From positions 1 through 60,966 of the forward strand of contig JACKJR010000009.1 in assembly GCA_020637855.1 (NCBI GenBank): a DNA stretch of 60,966 nucleotides, in the 5' to 3' direction. This document shows, piece by piece, positions 44,559 through 52,822 of the stretch (positions within the stretch are counted from its first letter, which is position 1; each line of letters opens with the position of its first letter). Source of the stretch: Rhodobiaceae bacterium (GTDB lineage: Bacteria; Pseudomonadota; Alphaproteobacteria; Rhizobiales; Tepidamorphaceae). A program made the translations under genes and the position numbers. Below the pieces are notes generated by a model, which saw only the letters and a program-made list of their open reading frames with translations, was not told the DNA's origin and did no database searches.

Positions 44559-45794
44559 TCAGTGCCTGGCGACCTGACTCTGCAGGGCGCGGATACGCTC
44601 GGCCAGCGAACGCGGCGAGTTGTCGTCATTTGCCGGCTCTGCCGTCGCGGCGACATCCTTGGCCATGGTGGCAATTTCCCCGTCTTCGCCATCAAGGGCA
44701 GTCGTCAACGTTACGACTTCGGCGGCAAGATCGTTCAGACGCTCCCGCAGCAGCGCGTTCTCGCGTTTCTCGACTTCCCATTCCTTGTCGGAACCGGACG
44801 GGGCGTTGGCCCCTGTCGCAACCGCTCCGCCGGGCGCGGAAGGCCGGGATGTTTTGCCGGACTGCTTGACATCGGCCATTGCGCGCTTGAGCTTTTCCTC
44901 GGCGCGGACGCGGCTCTTGTTCGCGGAGGCAAGCTGGGCAGCGAGCCGGCCGGCTTCCGAGTTGCGGTCGGTCATCGACTTCTGGATGTCGCCGATTTCC
45001 TTTTCCTTTTCCTTGACCATGGCCCGCTCCGCATTCAGGGCGCGCTTCATGCCGGCGATATTGGCATCGACCTCGGCAATGGTCTTTTCCTGCTTTTCGA
45101 TCGACTGACGCAGGCGGCGGAGTTCTGCTTCGCGCGCGGACAGATCGGCTTCGCGTTCGGCAAGCGTACGCTCCAGGCGGCTGATCTTCTCGTCACGATC
45201 AAGAATCTTCTTGTCGCGCTTGCCGATTTCTTCCTCACGCTCGGAGATCGTCGCGTTGAGAGCTTCAACGCGGGTCTTCAGGGCCACGACCTCGACACGC
45301 CGGGTATCCGATTGCGTCGACAGTTCGGTGAGTTCGGCTTCCTTGCGCGACAGAATGGCTTCGCGTTCGGCAAGAGTGGTGTCCTTGGCCTCGATCGTCT
45401 TGTCGCGCGAGGCGAGGGATTTTTCCTGCTTGCCCAGGCGTGATTCCAGGCTGTCGATACGCGCCAGCAATTCTTCTTCCGTGCGCTTGCGGTTGGTGAT
45501 CTCAACCTTCTGATTGCGGATCATCTCGTCGCGCTTGCCGATGTCGGCCTGGTGGCGTGCCGTTTTTTGCTTCAGCTCGTCGATCGAGCGCTCAAGCTTG
45601 CGCGCAGCCATGGCGAACTCGGCCCGCATCTGGTCCTTGTCAGCCTGAATTTCGCTCATCGACACGGGCAGAGCGCCACGAATACGCCGGCCTGTGATCT
45701 TGGCCGCGCGCCGCCAGATGGCGGGAATCGACAACATTGCGATGAGCCCGGCGGTGCAAAACCCCAAGGCGAACAACATGACCCATTCGATCAT
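44559..45794 (-). CDS. Membrane-anchored long coiled-coil protein
   Basis: I do not know the family. One N-terminal membrane helix (MLFALGFCTAGLIAMLSI) is followed by a coiled coil from about residue 50 to 310, with strongly repetitive charged motifs such as RDKTIEAKDTTLAEREAIL and RDEKISRLERTLAERE. A Gly/Ser/Ala linker and a last short helical segment (LLRERLNDLAAEVVTLTTAL) follow. This is like inner-membrane tethered rods involved in envelope or cell-division organisation, but the function is unknown. GTTAAC-free spacer 45795-45998 lies upstream. Confidence 0.7.
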   Translation of the reverse strand: MIEWVMLFALGFCTAGLIAMLSIPAIWRRAAKITGRRIRGALPVSMSEIQADKDQMRAEFAMAARKLERSIDELKQKTARHQADIGKRDEMIRNQKVEITNRKRTEEELLARIDSLESRLGKQEKSLASRDKTIEAKDTTLAEREAILSRKEAELTELSTQSDTRRVEVVALKTRVEALNATISEREEEIGKRDKKILDRDEKISRLERTLAEREADLSAREAELRRLRQSIEKQEKTIAEVDANIAGMKRALNAERAMVKEKEKEIGDIQKSMTDRNSEAGRLAAQLASANKSRVRAEEKLKRAMADVKQSGKTSRPSAPGGAVATGANAPSGSDKEWEVEKRENALLRERLNDLAAEVVTLTTALDGEDGEIATMAKDVAATAEPANDDNSPRSLAERIRALQSQVARH

Positions 45795-45947
45795 CTGAAC
45801 TTACCTGTCACTCGAGACGCCACACATTTCTTGCAGCCCGCGCCATCAAGCGGCACGTGCGCACAACGTGGGGCATCCTGACATGACGGAAAGGAAGGCG
45901 CCAGATTAACCTTTCATCAAGGCTAACGCGTGCTGCGCCGGCAAACG

Positions 45948-45975
45948 AAAACGGCCGGCGCAAGGCCGGCCGTTT
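45948..45975 (-). terminator. Terminator after eipA
   Basis: A 9-bp stem ACGGCCGGC / GCCGGCCGT with a 5-nt loop reads into CGTTTTCGTTTG on the minus strand. It starts 24 bases beyond the eipA stop. Confidence 0.7.
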
Positions 45976-45998
45976 GTTCCGACAGGAGCGGATTTAAA

Positions 45999-46577
45999 TC
46001 AGAAGGGGTTCCAGGTCGGGTGAGCCGTCAGCTTCAGATAGCCAACGTTGGCACCCAGCCGCGCGCCAATCCCTGACCGGATCGGCGCCAGGATGACGTT
46101 GTTGTTGCCGAAGAACGAAACGCCGAGGCCGGCAATCATGTAGGCCGAGCCGTTGACCCCGCCGTAGTACTTGTAGAGTTCCGGAACGGAGGGGAGATTG
46201 TAGACGAGCATCATGGTGCGGCTGCCTTCGCCGCCGAAGTCCCAGCCGATCGAGGGGCCTTGCCAATAGACGCGGTGCATGCCGGCGTTCTTGGTATAGA
46301 GCGTTCCCTCGCCGTAGCGCAAACCGGCAACGATCGCGCCACCGCCTTCTTCGCCAAGGACATAGCCGTTGGGGCGGCCGGCCTGACTGAAGCAATACTC
46401 GACGGTTTTGGCCAGGCCTTTGGAGACTGCGCCGAAGAAGCGATGGCCAGCGTCAACGATTTCGTCCGACGAATATGTGGCGTTCGGATCGGCAAACTGG
46501 GCAAGCGCAGTAAGGGGCGTTGCGGCCGTGGCACCGGTAGCTGCAAGGCCGGACACGAAAGCGCGGCGGTTCATCAT
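45999..46577 (-). CDS. eipA: Periplasmic envelope protein EipA (DUF1134)
   Basis: The 192-residue product has a signal peptide (MNRRAFVSGLAATGATAATPLTALA; RR suggests Tat) and the DUF1134 body: YSSDEIVDAGHRFFGAVSKGLAKTVEYCF, GRPNGYVLGEEGGGAIVAGLRYGEGTLY, IGWDFGGEGSRTMMLVYNL. In Brucella the protein EipA is a small periplasmic beta-barrel needed for envelope stress resistance, and its gene is directly activated by CtrA (published). Here the upstream spacer has TTAAC at 46645-46649 and GTTAAC at 46711-46716 but no full CtrA consensus. Confidence 0.88.
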   Translation of the reverse strand: MMNRRAFVSGLAATGATAATPLTALAQFADPNATYSSDEIVDAGHRFFGAVSKGLAKTVEYCFSQAGRPNGYVLGEEGGGAIVAGLRYGEGTLYTKNAGMHRVYWQGPSIGWDFGGEGSRTMMLVYNLPSVPELYKYYGGVNGSAYMIAGLGVSFFGNNNVILAPIRSGIGARLGANVGYLKLTAHPTWNPF

Positions 46578-46719
46578 TGAGGTTTACTCCGAATTCAGTA
46601 CGCGTGCGGCGCTTCGGCAACCCCGTGCAGCACTTCGCGGTTTTTTAACGCGGGATACTGCAGGATCGGCTGTCAGGGCCGCTATTGCGGAGCAGTATGG
46701 TCAGGATGTGGTTAACAAA

Positions 46720-47334
46720 ATGTCGGCAATCCGGCGGAATTCCGGCGCTGTCATTGTACAGCGCATAGTCGTGCTGGCAGTGTTGCTGGCAGGTGGAATG
46801 TCATGCGCGCTCGCCGCCGGCGATGGTGCGGAATCCGGACCGGCAAACATTGCATCCTCCAGACCGACACCGGTTTCCGTGGATGCAACGACCGGTTTTG
46901 CCATATCGGGTTTTGATCCGGTTGCTTATTTCACCGAAAGCCGGGCGCGTCCTGGTGTAGGCACCAAGGAACTGCGCTGGAACGAAGCGGCATGGCGGTT
47001 TGCCAATTCCGGGAATCTCGATGCCTTCAAGCTGCACCCGGAGACCTATGCGCCGCAGTTCGGAGGGTTCAGCATCGTTTCCCTTGCCCGTGGCCAACTG
47101 GTCGAAAGCGACCCGGAAATCTTCGTGATGCACAAGGGCAAGCTGTATCTCTTCTACTCTCTGCAGCAAGCCGTTGTTTTTGCCGAAGCGCCTGACGATT
47201 TTGTCGAAAAGGCCGAAATTGCCTGGCGGCGTATCAACCGGTTGCCGGACCCGCCTCCGCCGCCACCAAAAGAGGTGGTCAAATCCGTGCCGAAGGACCA
47301 GCCGGGCGTGGATATATTCGGTCTGTCGAACTGA
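46720..47334 (+). CDS. Exported YHS-domain protein
   Basis: The 204-residue protein has a Sec signal (IVVLAVLLAGGMSCALAAG) and a YHS domain (FAISGFDPVAYFTESRARPGVGTKELRWNEAAWRFANSGNLDAFKLHPETYAPQFGGFSI), usually a metal-binding or heavy-metal-associated module. The C-terminal tail is rich in Pro and Lys. I chose ATG 46720, which directly precedes the signal. It is divergent from eipA with a 142-base spacer. Confidence 0.82.
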   Translation: MSAIRRNSGAVIVQRIVVLAVLLAGGMSCALAAGDGAESGPANIASSRPTPVSVDATTGFAISGFDPVAYFTESRARPGVGTKELRWNEAAWRFANSGNLDAFKLHPETYAPQFGGFSIVSLARGQLVESDPEIFVMHKGKLYLFYSLQQAVVFAEAPDDFVEKAEIAWRRINRLPDPPPPPPKEVVKSVPKDQPGVDIFGLSN

Positions 47335-48201
47335 TCAGCCTGCAAGCACGGACATGTCCGGTGCCTGAGCCCGGGCCCATGCAACAAACGAGGGATTGGT
47401 GTAGTGGCCGGGGTTGCGGCCATAGGCGAAGGGTGCGCCATCCATTCCGACAACGCATCCGCCTGCCCCGCGCAAGACCGCGTCGCCGGCGGCTGTATCC
47501 CATTCCATGGTTGGTGAAAGGCGCGGGTAGACATCCGCGTCGCCGCGCGCAAGCAGGCAGAACTTGAGTGCGGAACCGGCATTGGTGCTGTTTGCGACGC
47601 CGAGTTTTTCCAGGCTTGCGACTGTCTCGGGGCTGAGGTGCGAGCGGCTGGCGACGGCCGTCAGTCCGTCTGCCGGAACCGGGCGCACGACGAGCTTGCG
47701 CCAGTCTGAACGTTCCGGCAGCCGGGCAGAACCGGCCGGATTGGTGATATCGGCTTCGTGCGATCCGTTTACGGCATCGGCAAAACAGATCCAGCCGCGA
47801 TCATCGCGCCATGCCGGTGCGTAGACGACGCCGGCGACAGGCGTGTGGTTCTCGATCAGTCCGATATTGACAGTGAATTCCCCGCGGCGGGCGATGAACT
47901 CGCGCGTGCCGTCGAGCGGGTCGACAAGAAACAATGTTCCTGCGTGATCGGGGATGCGCCCGGCAGATACCGCCTCTTCCGCTACCACCGGCACCCCTGG
48001 AAACTGCTTTGCCAGCAGATCCGAGATGATCACTTCGGCCTTGCGGTCCGCTTCCGTGACAGGCGAGCGGTCGTCCTTGTGCTCGACATGAACGGATTTC
48101 GAATAGACATCCAGAATTTCCCGCCCGGCCTCTGCGGCAATCATTGCAAGTTGCGCGGCCGTATCCGGGCGCTGGCTGTATAGCGGCGTCGCAATCATCA
48201 A
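47335..48201 (-). CDS. cysQ: 3'(2'),5'-bisphosphate nucleotidase CysQ
   Basis: CysQ hydrolyses PAP/PAPS to AMP/APS and recycles the byproduct of sulfate activation. The 288-residue protein of the inositol-monophosphatase fold has DRSPVTEADRKAE, the metal site VVAEEAV...LVDPLDGTREFI and EWDTAAGDAVLRGAGG. The family may also include inositol-1-phosphatases, but the DxLDGT and GxFTVNIGLI pattern fits CysQ. Its stop abuts the YHS gene stop (convergent, no gap). Confidence 0.9.
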   Translation of the reverse strand: MMIATPLYSQRPDTAAQLAMIAAEAGREILDVYSKSVHVEHKDDRSPVTEADRKAEVIISDLLAKQFPGVPVVAEEAVSAGRIPDHAGTLFLVDPLDGTREFIARRGEFTVNIGLIENHTPVAGVVYAPAWRDDRGWICFADAVNGSHEADITNPAGSARLPERSDWRKLVVRPVPADGLTAVASRSHLSPETVASLEKLGVANSTNAGSALKFCLLARGDADVYPRLSPTMEWDTAAGDAVLRGAGGCVVGMDGAPFAYGRNPGHYTNPSFVAWARAQAPDMSVLAG

Positions 48202-48318
48202 TTGTCCTGTCTGCTTGGCAGTGTGGGGAATCGCATTGTATCAACTTGTCATCGATTCGCGGGAGTTCGGCGCGTAGTGCCGGTTTGGAAAAGCCACTCA
48301 CTTCGGAGAAGGATTATC

Positions 48319-48957
48319 ATGAGCTCAGCCACAGCGCCTGGACCGATGGAACTTGCTGCGTTGCTGACCAGTAAGGTCTGTCATGACCTTATTAGCCCGG
48401 TAGGCGCAATCAACAACGGTCTTGAGGTGATGGCGGACGAAAGCAATGCCGACATGCATGATTTCGCGCTGGACCTTGTGACCAAAAGCGCGGAGCAGGC
48501 AAGTTCCAAACTGCAGTTTTGCCGCATGGCCTACGGGGCGGGCGCGTCGGCGGGAAGTGAAATCGATCTTGGCGAGGCCGGGCAGGTGGCGCGCGGCTTC
48601 ATCGAAAGTGACCGCATCAAGCTCGTCTGGAACGCACCTGCCGGAGCGCTTGCCAAGGACAAGGTGAAATTGCTGCTGAATCTGGTGACGATCGCGGGGA
48701 CCATCATTCCGCGAGGCGGCGAGATTAGCGTTGGCGTTGATACCGGCGCGGGAACTCTTGATATCGCAGCGCGCGGAACCAACGCCAAAATTCCAAGCGG
48801 CGTCACGGATCTTGTCGCGGGCAACGTTCCGGAAACGGGCATCGATGCCCACTCCATCCAGCCTTACTATACAAGCCTCGTTGCGCAGGATGCAGGTCTG
48901 TCGGTTTCATTCGAAATGGGTGACGAGGCTTGCATGATTGCGGCCCGCCCAAGCTAA
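48319..48957 (+). CDS. chpT: Histidine phosphotransferase ChpT
   Basis: ChpT is the phosphotransfer hub that passes phosphate from CckA to CtrA and CpdR in alphaproteobacteria. The 212-residue protein starts MSSATAPGPMELAALLTSKVCHDLISPVGAINNG, with the phosphorylated His22 in CHDLISPVG, and a degenerate HATPase-like C-terminal domain (VKLLLNLVTIAGTIIPRGGEI). GGAGAAGGA precedes ATG 48319. cheA starts 134 bases downstream. Confidence 0.94.
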   Translation: MSSATAPGPMELAALLTSKVCHDLISPVGAINNGLEVMADESNADMHDFALDLVTKSAEQASSKLQFCRMAYGAGASAGSEIDLGEAGQVARGFIESDRIKLVWNAPAGALAKDKVKLLLNLVTIAGTIIPRGGEISVGVDTGAGTLDIAARGTNAKIPSGVTDLVAGNVPETGIDAHSIQPYYTSLVAQDAGLSVSFEMGDEACMIAARPS

Positions 48958-49091
48958 ATTCTCGTTACGGTAGATAGTTTTACCTATCCTAAACGGCGTC
49001 GAGCACTGAAAGCCATCCTTAACTCTTTGCCTGCAAACTCCGGTCAATACCAGCATATGCTGCAGTCATTTCCGGGTAGTGGGTTTGGGGC

Positions 49092-51845
49092 ATGGATGAT
49101 CTACTGAGTGAATTCCTTACCGAGACATCTGAAAGCCTCGACGTTGTAGACGTCGAGTTGGTGAAGTTCGAACAAGAGCCGAACAACGCGCAGATTCTCG
49201 ACAACGTTTTCCGCCTTGTACATACGATCAAGGGCACGTGCGGATTTCTTGGGCTGCCGCGGCTGGAGTCGCTGGCTCATGCCGGAGAAAGCCTCATGGG
49301 CAAGTTCCGTGATGGCGCGCCGGTCACCCCGGATGCAGTCTCCCTGATCCTGAAATCGATTGACCGGATCAAGGAAATCCTGGCCGAGCTTGGCAATACC
49401 GGGGCCGAACCGGAAGGTTCCGATGACGATCTTATTTCCGAACTTGACCGGATGTCGGAAGAAGGTGCGCGGGCGATTTCGGGCGAAGCTCCTGCGGAAG
49501 TGAAAGCTGAAGCGGCTCCGGCGGATACAGAAGCTGAAGCCGAGCCTGCTGCGGAAACGGAAGCTGGCGAGGACAAGGCGGAAGGCGAACTCGTCTATCA
49601 GGTTCTTGAACGCCCGTTGAAGCCTGGCGAAGTGTCCCTTGATGAACTCGAGCGGGCTTTCATGGAAGCCGAAGGCCCCGACCTCAGCGTGGCCGAGCCG
49701 GCTGAAGCCAAGGCACCGGTTGAGGAGAAGAAAGCAGAGGCAAAGCCCAAAGGCCCTGCCAAGGGTCAGGAGGCGCCGGTCCAGCAGGCTTCGCTGCGCG
49801 TCAATGTCGAGACGCTGGAACACCTAATCACGATGGTCAGCGAACTTGTTCTGACCCGCAACCAGCTTCTTGAAATCGTTCGCCGTCACGAGGATTCCGA
49901 ATTCAAGGTTCCGCTGCAGCGGCTGTCGAACGTCACGGCCGAGCTGCAGGAAGGCGTCATGAAGACGCGCATGCAGCCGATCGGCAATGCGTGGCAGAAG
50001 CTGCCGCGCATCGTGCGCGATCTTGCGCAGGAACTGCACAAGGATATCGAGCTTGACATGGTCGGTGCGGAAACCGAGCTCGACCGCCAGGTTCTCGAAC
50101 TGATCAAGGATCCGCTCACCCACATGGTGCGCAACTCGGCCGACCATGGCCTTGAAAACACCGAGGACCGGGTCGCAAAGGGCAAGTCGCCGAAGGGACT
50201 GATCCGCCTTTCCGCCTATCATGAAGGCGGCCACATCATCATTTCGATCGCTGATGACGGGCGTGGCCTGAATGCCGCCAAAATCCGTCAGAAGGTCATC
50301 GAGAAGGGGCTTGCCACCGAGGCGGAGCTCGAGAAGATGTCGGAATCGCAGATTCAGCGGTTCATTTTCAATGCCGGCTTCTCCACTGCGCAAACAGTAA
50401 CTTCCGTGTCCGGCCGTGGCGTTGGCATGGACGTGGTGCGCACCAATATCGAGTTGATCGGCGGCAATATCGACCTGAAGTCGGTTCAGGGTGAAGGCAC
50501 CACCTTCACGATCAAGATTCCACTGACGCTTGCCATCGTTTCGGCATTGATCGTGGAATGCGCCGGCCAGCGCCTCGCCATCCCGCAGCTTGCTGTTGTC
50601 GAACTGGTGCGCGCGCAGAGCAATTCGGAACATCGTATCGAACGCATCAAGGACACGCCTGTGCTGCGGTTGCGCAACAAGCTGCTGCCGCTGATGTCGA
50701 TGCGGGAAATTCTCGGCATGGGCGCAGGGCCTGATGTCGAGACGATGATGGAAGGCGAGGACGAGGAAAGCGGTTTCATCGTCGTCATGCAGGTCGGCGG
50801 CAACATCTTCGGTGTTGTCGTGGACAGCGTCTTCCACACCGAGGAAATCGTCGTGAAGCCGATGTCGACGATGTTGCGCAACATTTCGACGTTCTCGGGC
50901 AACACCATTCTGGGCGATGGCTCGGTGATCATGATCCTTGACCCCAACGGGGTTGCGAACATGTTCTCCGCCGATGTGGTCGAAGCGGTTGCCAAGGATG
51001 CCTCCGATACCGAGGAGCGCGGCAATGTGCGCGAGCTCACCAGCCTGCTGCTGTTCACGGCCGGCAGCGACGAGCCGAAGGCGGTTCCGCTGTCGCTTGT
51101 CACGCGGCTTGAGGAGATCCCGGTCGAGAATATCGAACGCTCCAATGGCCGGCTGCTGGTGCAATATCGTGGCAGCCTCATGCCGCTGGTGTTCGTCAAT
51201 GAGCAGGTTCAGCTTCGCGAGACCGGCACCCAGCCCATGCTCGTGTTCAGTGACATGGGCCGCTCGATGGGGCTCGTCATCGACAGGATCGTCGACATCG
51301 TGGAAGACGAACTTAAGATCGAGGTTCGTTCGGCTTCGCCGGGCATTCTCGGATCGGCTGTCATCAAGGGGCAGGCCACCGAGATGATCGACGTCGGACA
51401 TTTCCTGCCGATGGCTTTCGACGACTGGCTGTCCCGCCGCGAAATGTCCCAGGACGCGCTGAACAAATCGATCATGCTTGTCGATGACTCGGCCTTCTTC
51501 CGCAACATGCTGACCCCGGTGCTGAAATCGGCAGGCTATGCGGTCAAGAGCTTCAGCAATGGCCGTGAGGCGCTGGCAGCACTCGAGGCTGGTGAGGAAT
51601 ATGATCTCATCGTCAGCGATATCGAAATGCCCGAGATGAACGGCTTCGAGCTTGCAGAGCGAATCCGCTCCAACAAGGCCTATTCGAGCGTGCCGGTGAT
51701 CGCACTGTCATCGCACAATGCGCCGGCGTCAATCGAACGCGGGCGTCAGGCAGGGTTCCTGGACTTTGTCGCAAAGTTCGATCGCCAGGGCCTGCTGGCT
51801 TCAATCAATGAAATCCGCGAGCAGAATACGGGAGCGGCGGCATGA
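49092..51845 (+). CDS. cheA: Hybrid chemotaxis kinase CheA with C-terminal receiver
   Basis: CheA phosphorylates CheY and CheB. This 917-residue hybrid has an Hpt domain with phospho-His44 (RLVHTIKGTCGFLG), a long acidic Ala/Glu/Pro linker (about residues 118-235) in place of an obvious P2 domain, the dimerisation region (HLITMVSELVLTRNQLLEIV), the ATPase with N-box HMVRNSADHGLE and G-boxes DDGRGLN and SGRGVGMDVV, a CheW-like domain, a further CheW-like domain and a receiver domain from residue 793 with phospho-Asp843 (IVSDIEMPEMNG). It overlaps cheW by 4 bases. Confidence 0.95.
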   Translation: MDDLLSEFLTETSESLDVVDVELVKFEQEPNNAQILDNVFRLVHTIKGTCGFLGLPRLESLAHAGESLMGKFRDGAPVTPDAVSLILKSIDRIKEILAELGNTGAEPEGSDDDLISELDRMSEEGARAISGEAPAEVKAEAAPADTEAEAEPAAETEAGEDKAEGELVYQVLERPLKPGEVSLDELERAFMEAEGPDLSVAEPAEAKAPVEEKKAEAKPKGPAKGQEAPVQQASLRVNVETLEHLITMVSELVLTRNQLLEIVRRHEDSEFKVPLQRLSNVTAELQEGVMKTRMQPIGNAWQKLPRIVRDLAQELHKDIELDMVGAETELDRQVLELIKDPLTHMVRNSADHGLENTEDRVAKGKSPKGLIRLSAYHEGGHIIISIADDGRGLNAAKIRQKVIEKGLATEAELEKMSESQIQRFIFNAGFSTAQTVTSVSGRGVGMDVVRTNIELIGGNIDLKSVQGEGTTFTIKIPLTLAIVSALIVECAGQRLAIPQLAVVELVRAQSNSEHRIERIKDTPVLRLRNKLLPLMSMREILGMGAGPDVETMMEGEDEESGFIVVMQVGGNIFGVVVDSVFHTEEIVVKPMSTMLRNISTFSGNTILGDGSVIMILDPNGVANMFSADVVEAVAKDASDTEERGNVRELTSLLLFTAGSDEPKAVPLSLVTRLEEIPVENIERSNGRLLVQYRGSLMPLVFVNEQVQLRETGTQPMLVFSDMGRSMGLVIDRIVDIVEDELKIEVRSASPGILGSAVIKGQATEMIDVGHFLPMAFDDWLSRREMSQDALNKSIMLVDDSAFFRNMLTPVLKSAGYAVKSFSNGREALAALEAGEEYDLIVSDIEMPEMNGFELAERIRSNKAYSSVPVIALSSHNAPASIERGRQAGFLDFVAKFDRQGLLASINEIREQNTGAAA

Positions 51846-52318
51846 GCGACTCCATGATCCAGGGCGAAGCCACCGGCGATAACCGGGAATACATCACTGC
51901 CATGATCGGCAAGCAGCTTTTCGGCATGCCGATCGATGAAGTCCATGACGTTTTCATTCCGCAGAACATGACGCCGGTTCCGCATGCACGCAGCGATATT
52001 GCCGGAGTGCTCAATCTGCGCGGGCGCATCGTCACGGCCATCGACATGCGACGCAAGCTGGGATTGCCAGACCGCGAGGACGGTGCAGTGCCGATGGCTG
52101 TCGGTATCGAGTTCAAGGGTGAATCCTACGGTCTGATCATTGACCAGGTCGGTGAAGTCATGCGTTTGCAGCCGTCCTCGGTCGAGGCGACGCCAGCAAA
52201 TCTTGATTCGCGCTGGGGAGAGATAGCAAACGGCGTATGCCGGCTCGAAGGGCAGCTCATGGTGCTGCTCGATGTTGAAAAAGTTCTGGCCATGAGCACG
52301 GAAACCATGGCCGCGTAA
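51842..52318 (+). CDS. cheW: Chemotaxis coupling protein CheW
   Basis: CheW links receptors to CheA. The 158-residue protein has the CheW-type beta domains: YITAMIGKQLFGMPIDEVHDVFIPQ, IAGVLNLRGRIVTAIDMRRKLGL and YGLIIDQVGEVMRL. The start overlaps the cheA stop (ATGA). A hairpin and a 70-base gap separate it from cheY. Confidence 0.94.
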   Translation: MSDSMIQGEATGDNREYITAMIGKQLFGMPIDEVHDVFIPQNMTPVPHARSDIAGVLNLRGRIVTAIDMRRKLGLPDREDGAVPMAVGIEFKGESYGLIIDQVGEVMRLQPSSVEATPANLDSRWGEIANGVCRLEGQLMVLLDVEKVLAMSTETMAA

Positions 52319-52325
52319 GGGTTTT

Positions 52326-52350
52326 GGTAGCCTTAGGTTTGTAGGCTGCC
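52326..52350 (+). other. Hairpin between cheW and cheY
   Basis: An 8-bp stem GGTAGCCT / AGGCTGCC (one G-U pair) with a 9-nt loop sits 8 bases after the cheW stop. It has no T-run and could adjust mRNA stability inside the operon. Confidence 0.35.
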
Positions 52351-52388
52351 ATGAGTAGTTGTGTAATTTCAGCGTACGGGGATACCCG

Positions 52389-52757
52389 ATGAAGACTTGT
52401 CTCGTCGTCGACGATTCCAGCGTCATCAGAAAAGTGGCGCGCCGGATCCTTGAAGATCTCGGGTTTGTTGTCAGTGAAGCCGAGGATGGCGACACGGCTC
52501 TTGAAGCCTGTGCGGAATCCTTTCCGGATGCGATCCTTCTCGACTGGAACATGCCGCGTATGGACGGCCTGTCGTTCCTGGAGAAGGTGCGTGCCCTGCC
52601 GGGAGGAGATGCCCCGAAAGTGGTCTTCTGCACCACTGAAAATGACATCGGCAAGATTGCCCGCGCGCTGCGTTCGGGCGCCGATGAATACATCATGAAG
52701 CCGTTTGATCGGGAAATCGTGGAGGCCAAGCTGCTTCAGGCCGGCCTGATCGCCTGA
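52389..52757 (+). CDS. cheY: Chemotaxis response regulator CheY
   Basis: Single receiver domain of 122 residues: CLVVDDSSVIRKVARRIL with the acidic pair, phospho-Asp in ILLDWNMPRMDGL, Thr in FCTTEND and Lys in DEYIMKPFD. I chose ATG 52389 over an upstream ATG at 52359, as the family starts at MKTCLVVDD. It is followed by cheB after 65 bases. Confidence 0.94.
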   Translation: MKTCLVVDDSSVIRKVARRILEDLGFVVSEAEDGDTALEACAESFPDAILLDWNMPRMDGLSFLEKVRALPGGDAPKVVFCTTENDIGKIARALRSGADEYIMKPFDREIVEAKLLQAGLIA

Positions 52758-52822
52758 TCACATCCTGCGCTTCATAAATAACGCATTTTCAAAGGCATCT
52801 CACATTGAAGGTAGAACACCCG

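Noticed and set aside
49824..51401. A 525-codon open frame opposite cheA
   Set aside because: Same reasoning: composition of an antisense shadow, overlapping a firmly identified gene.
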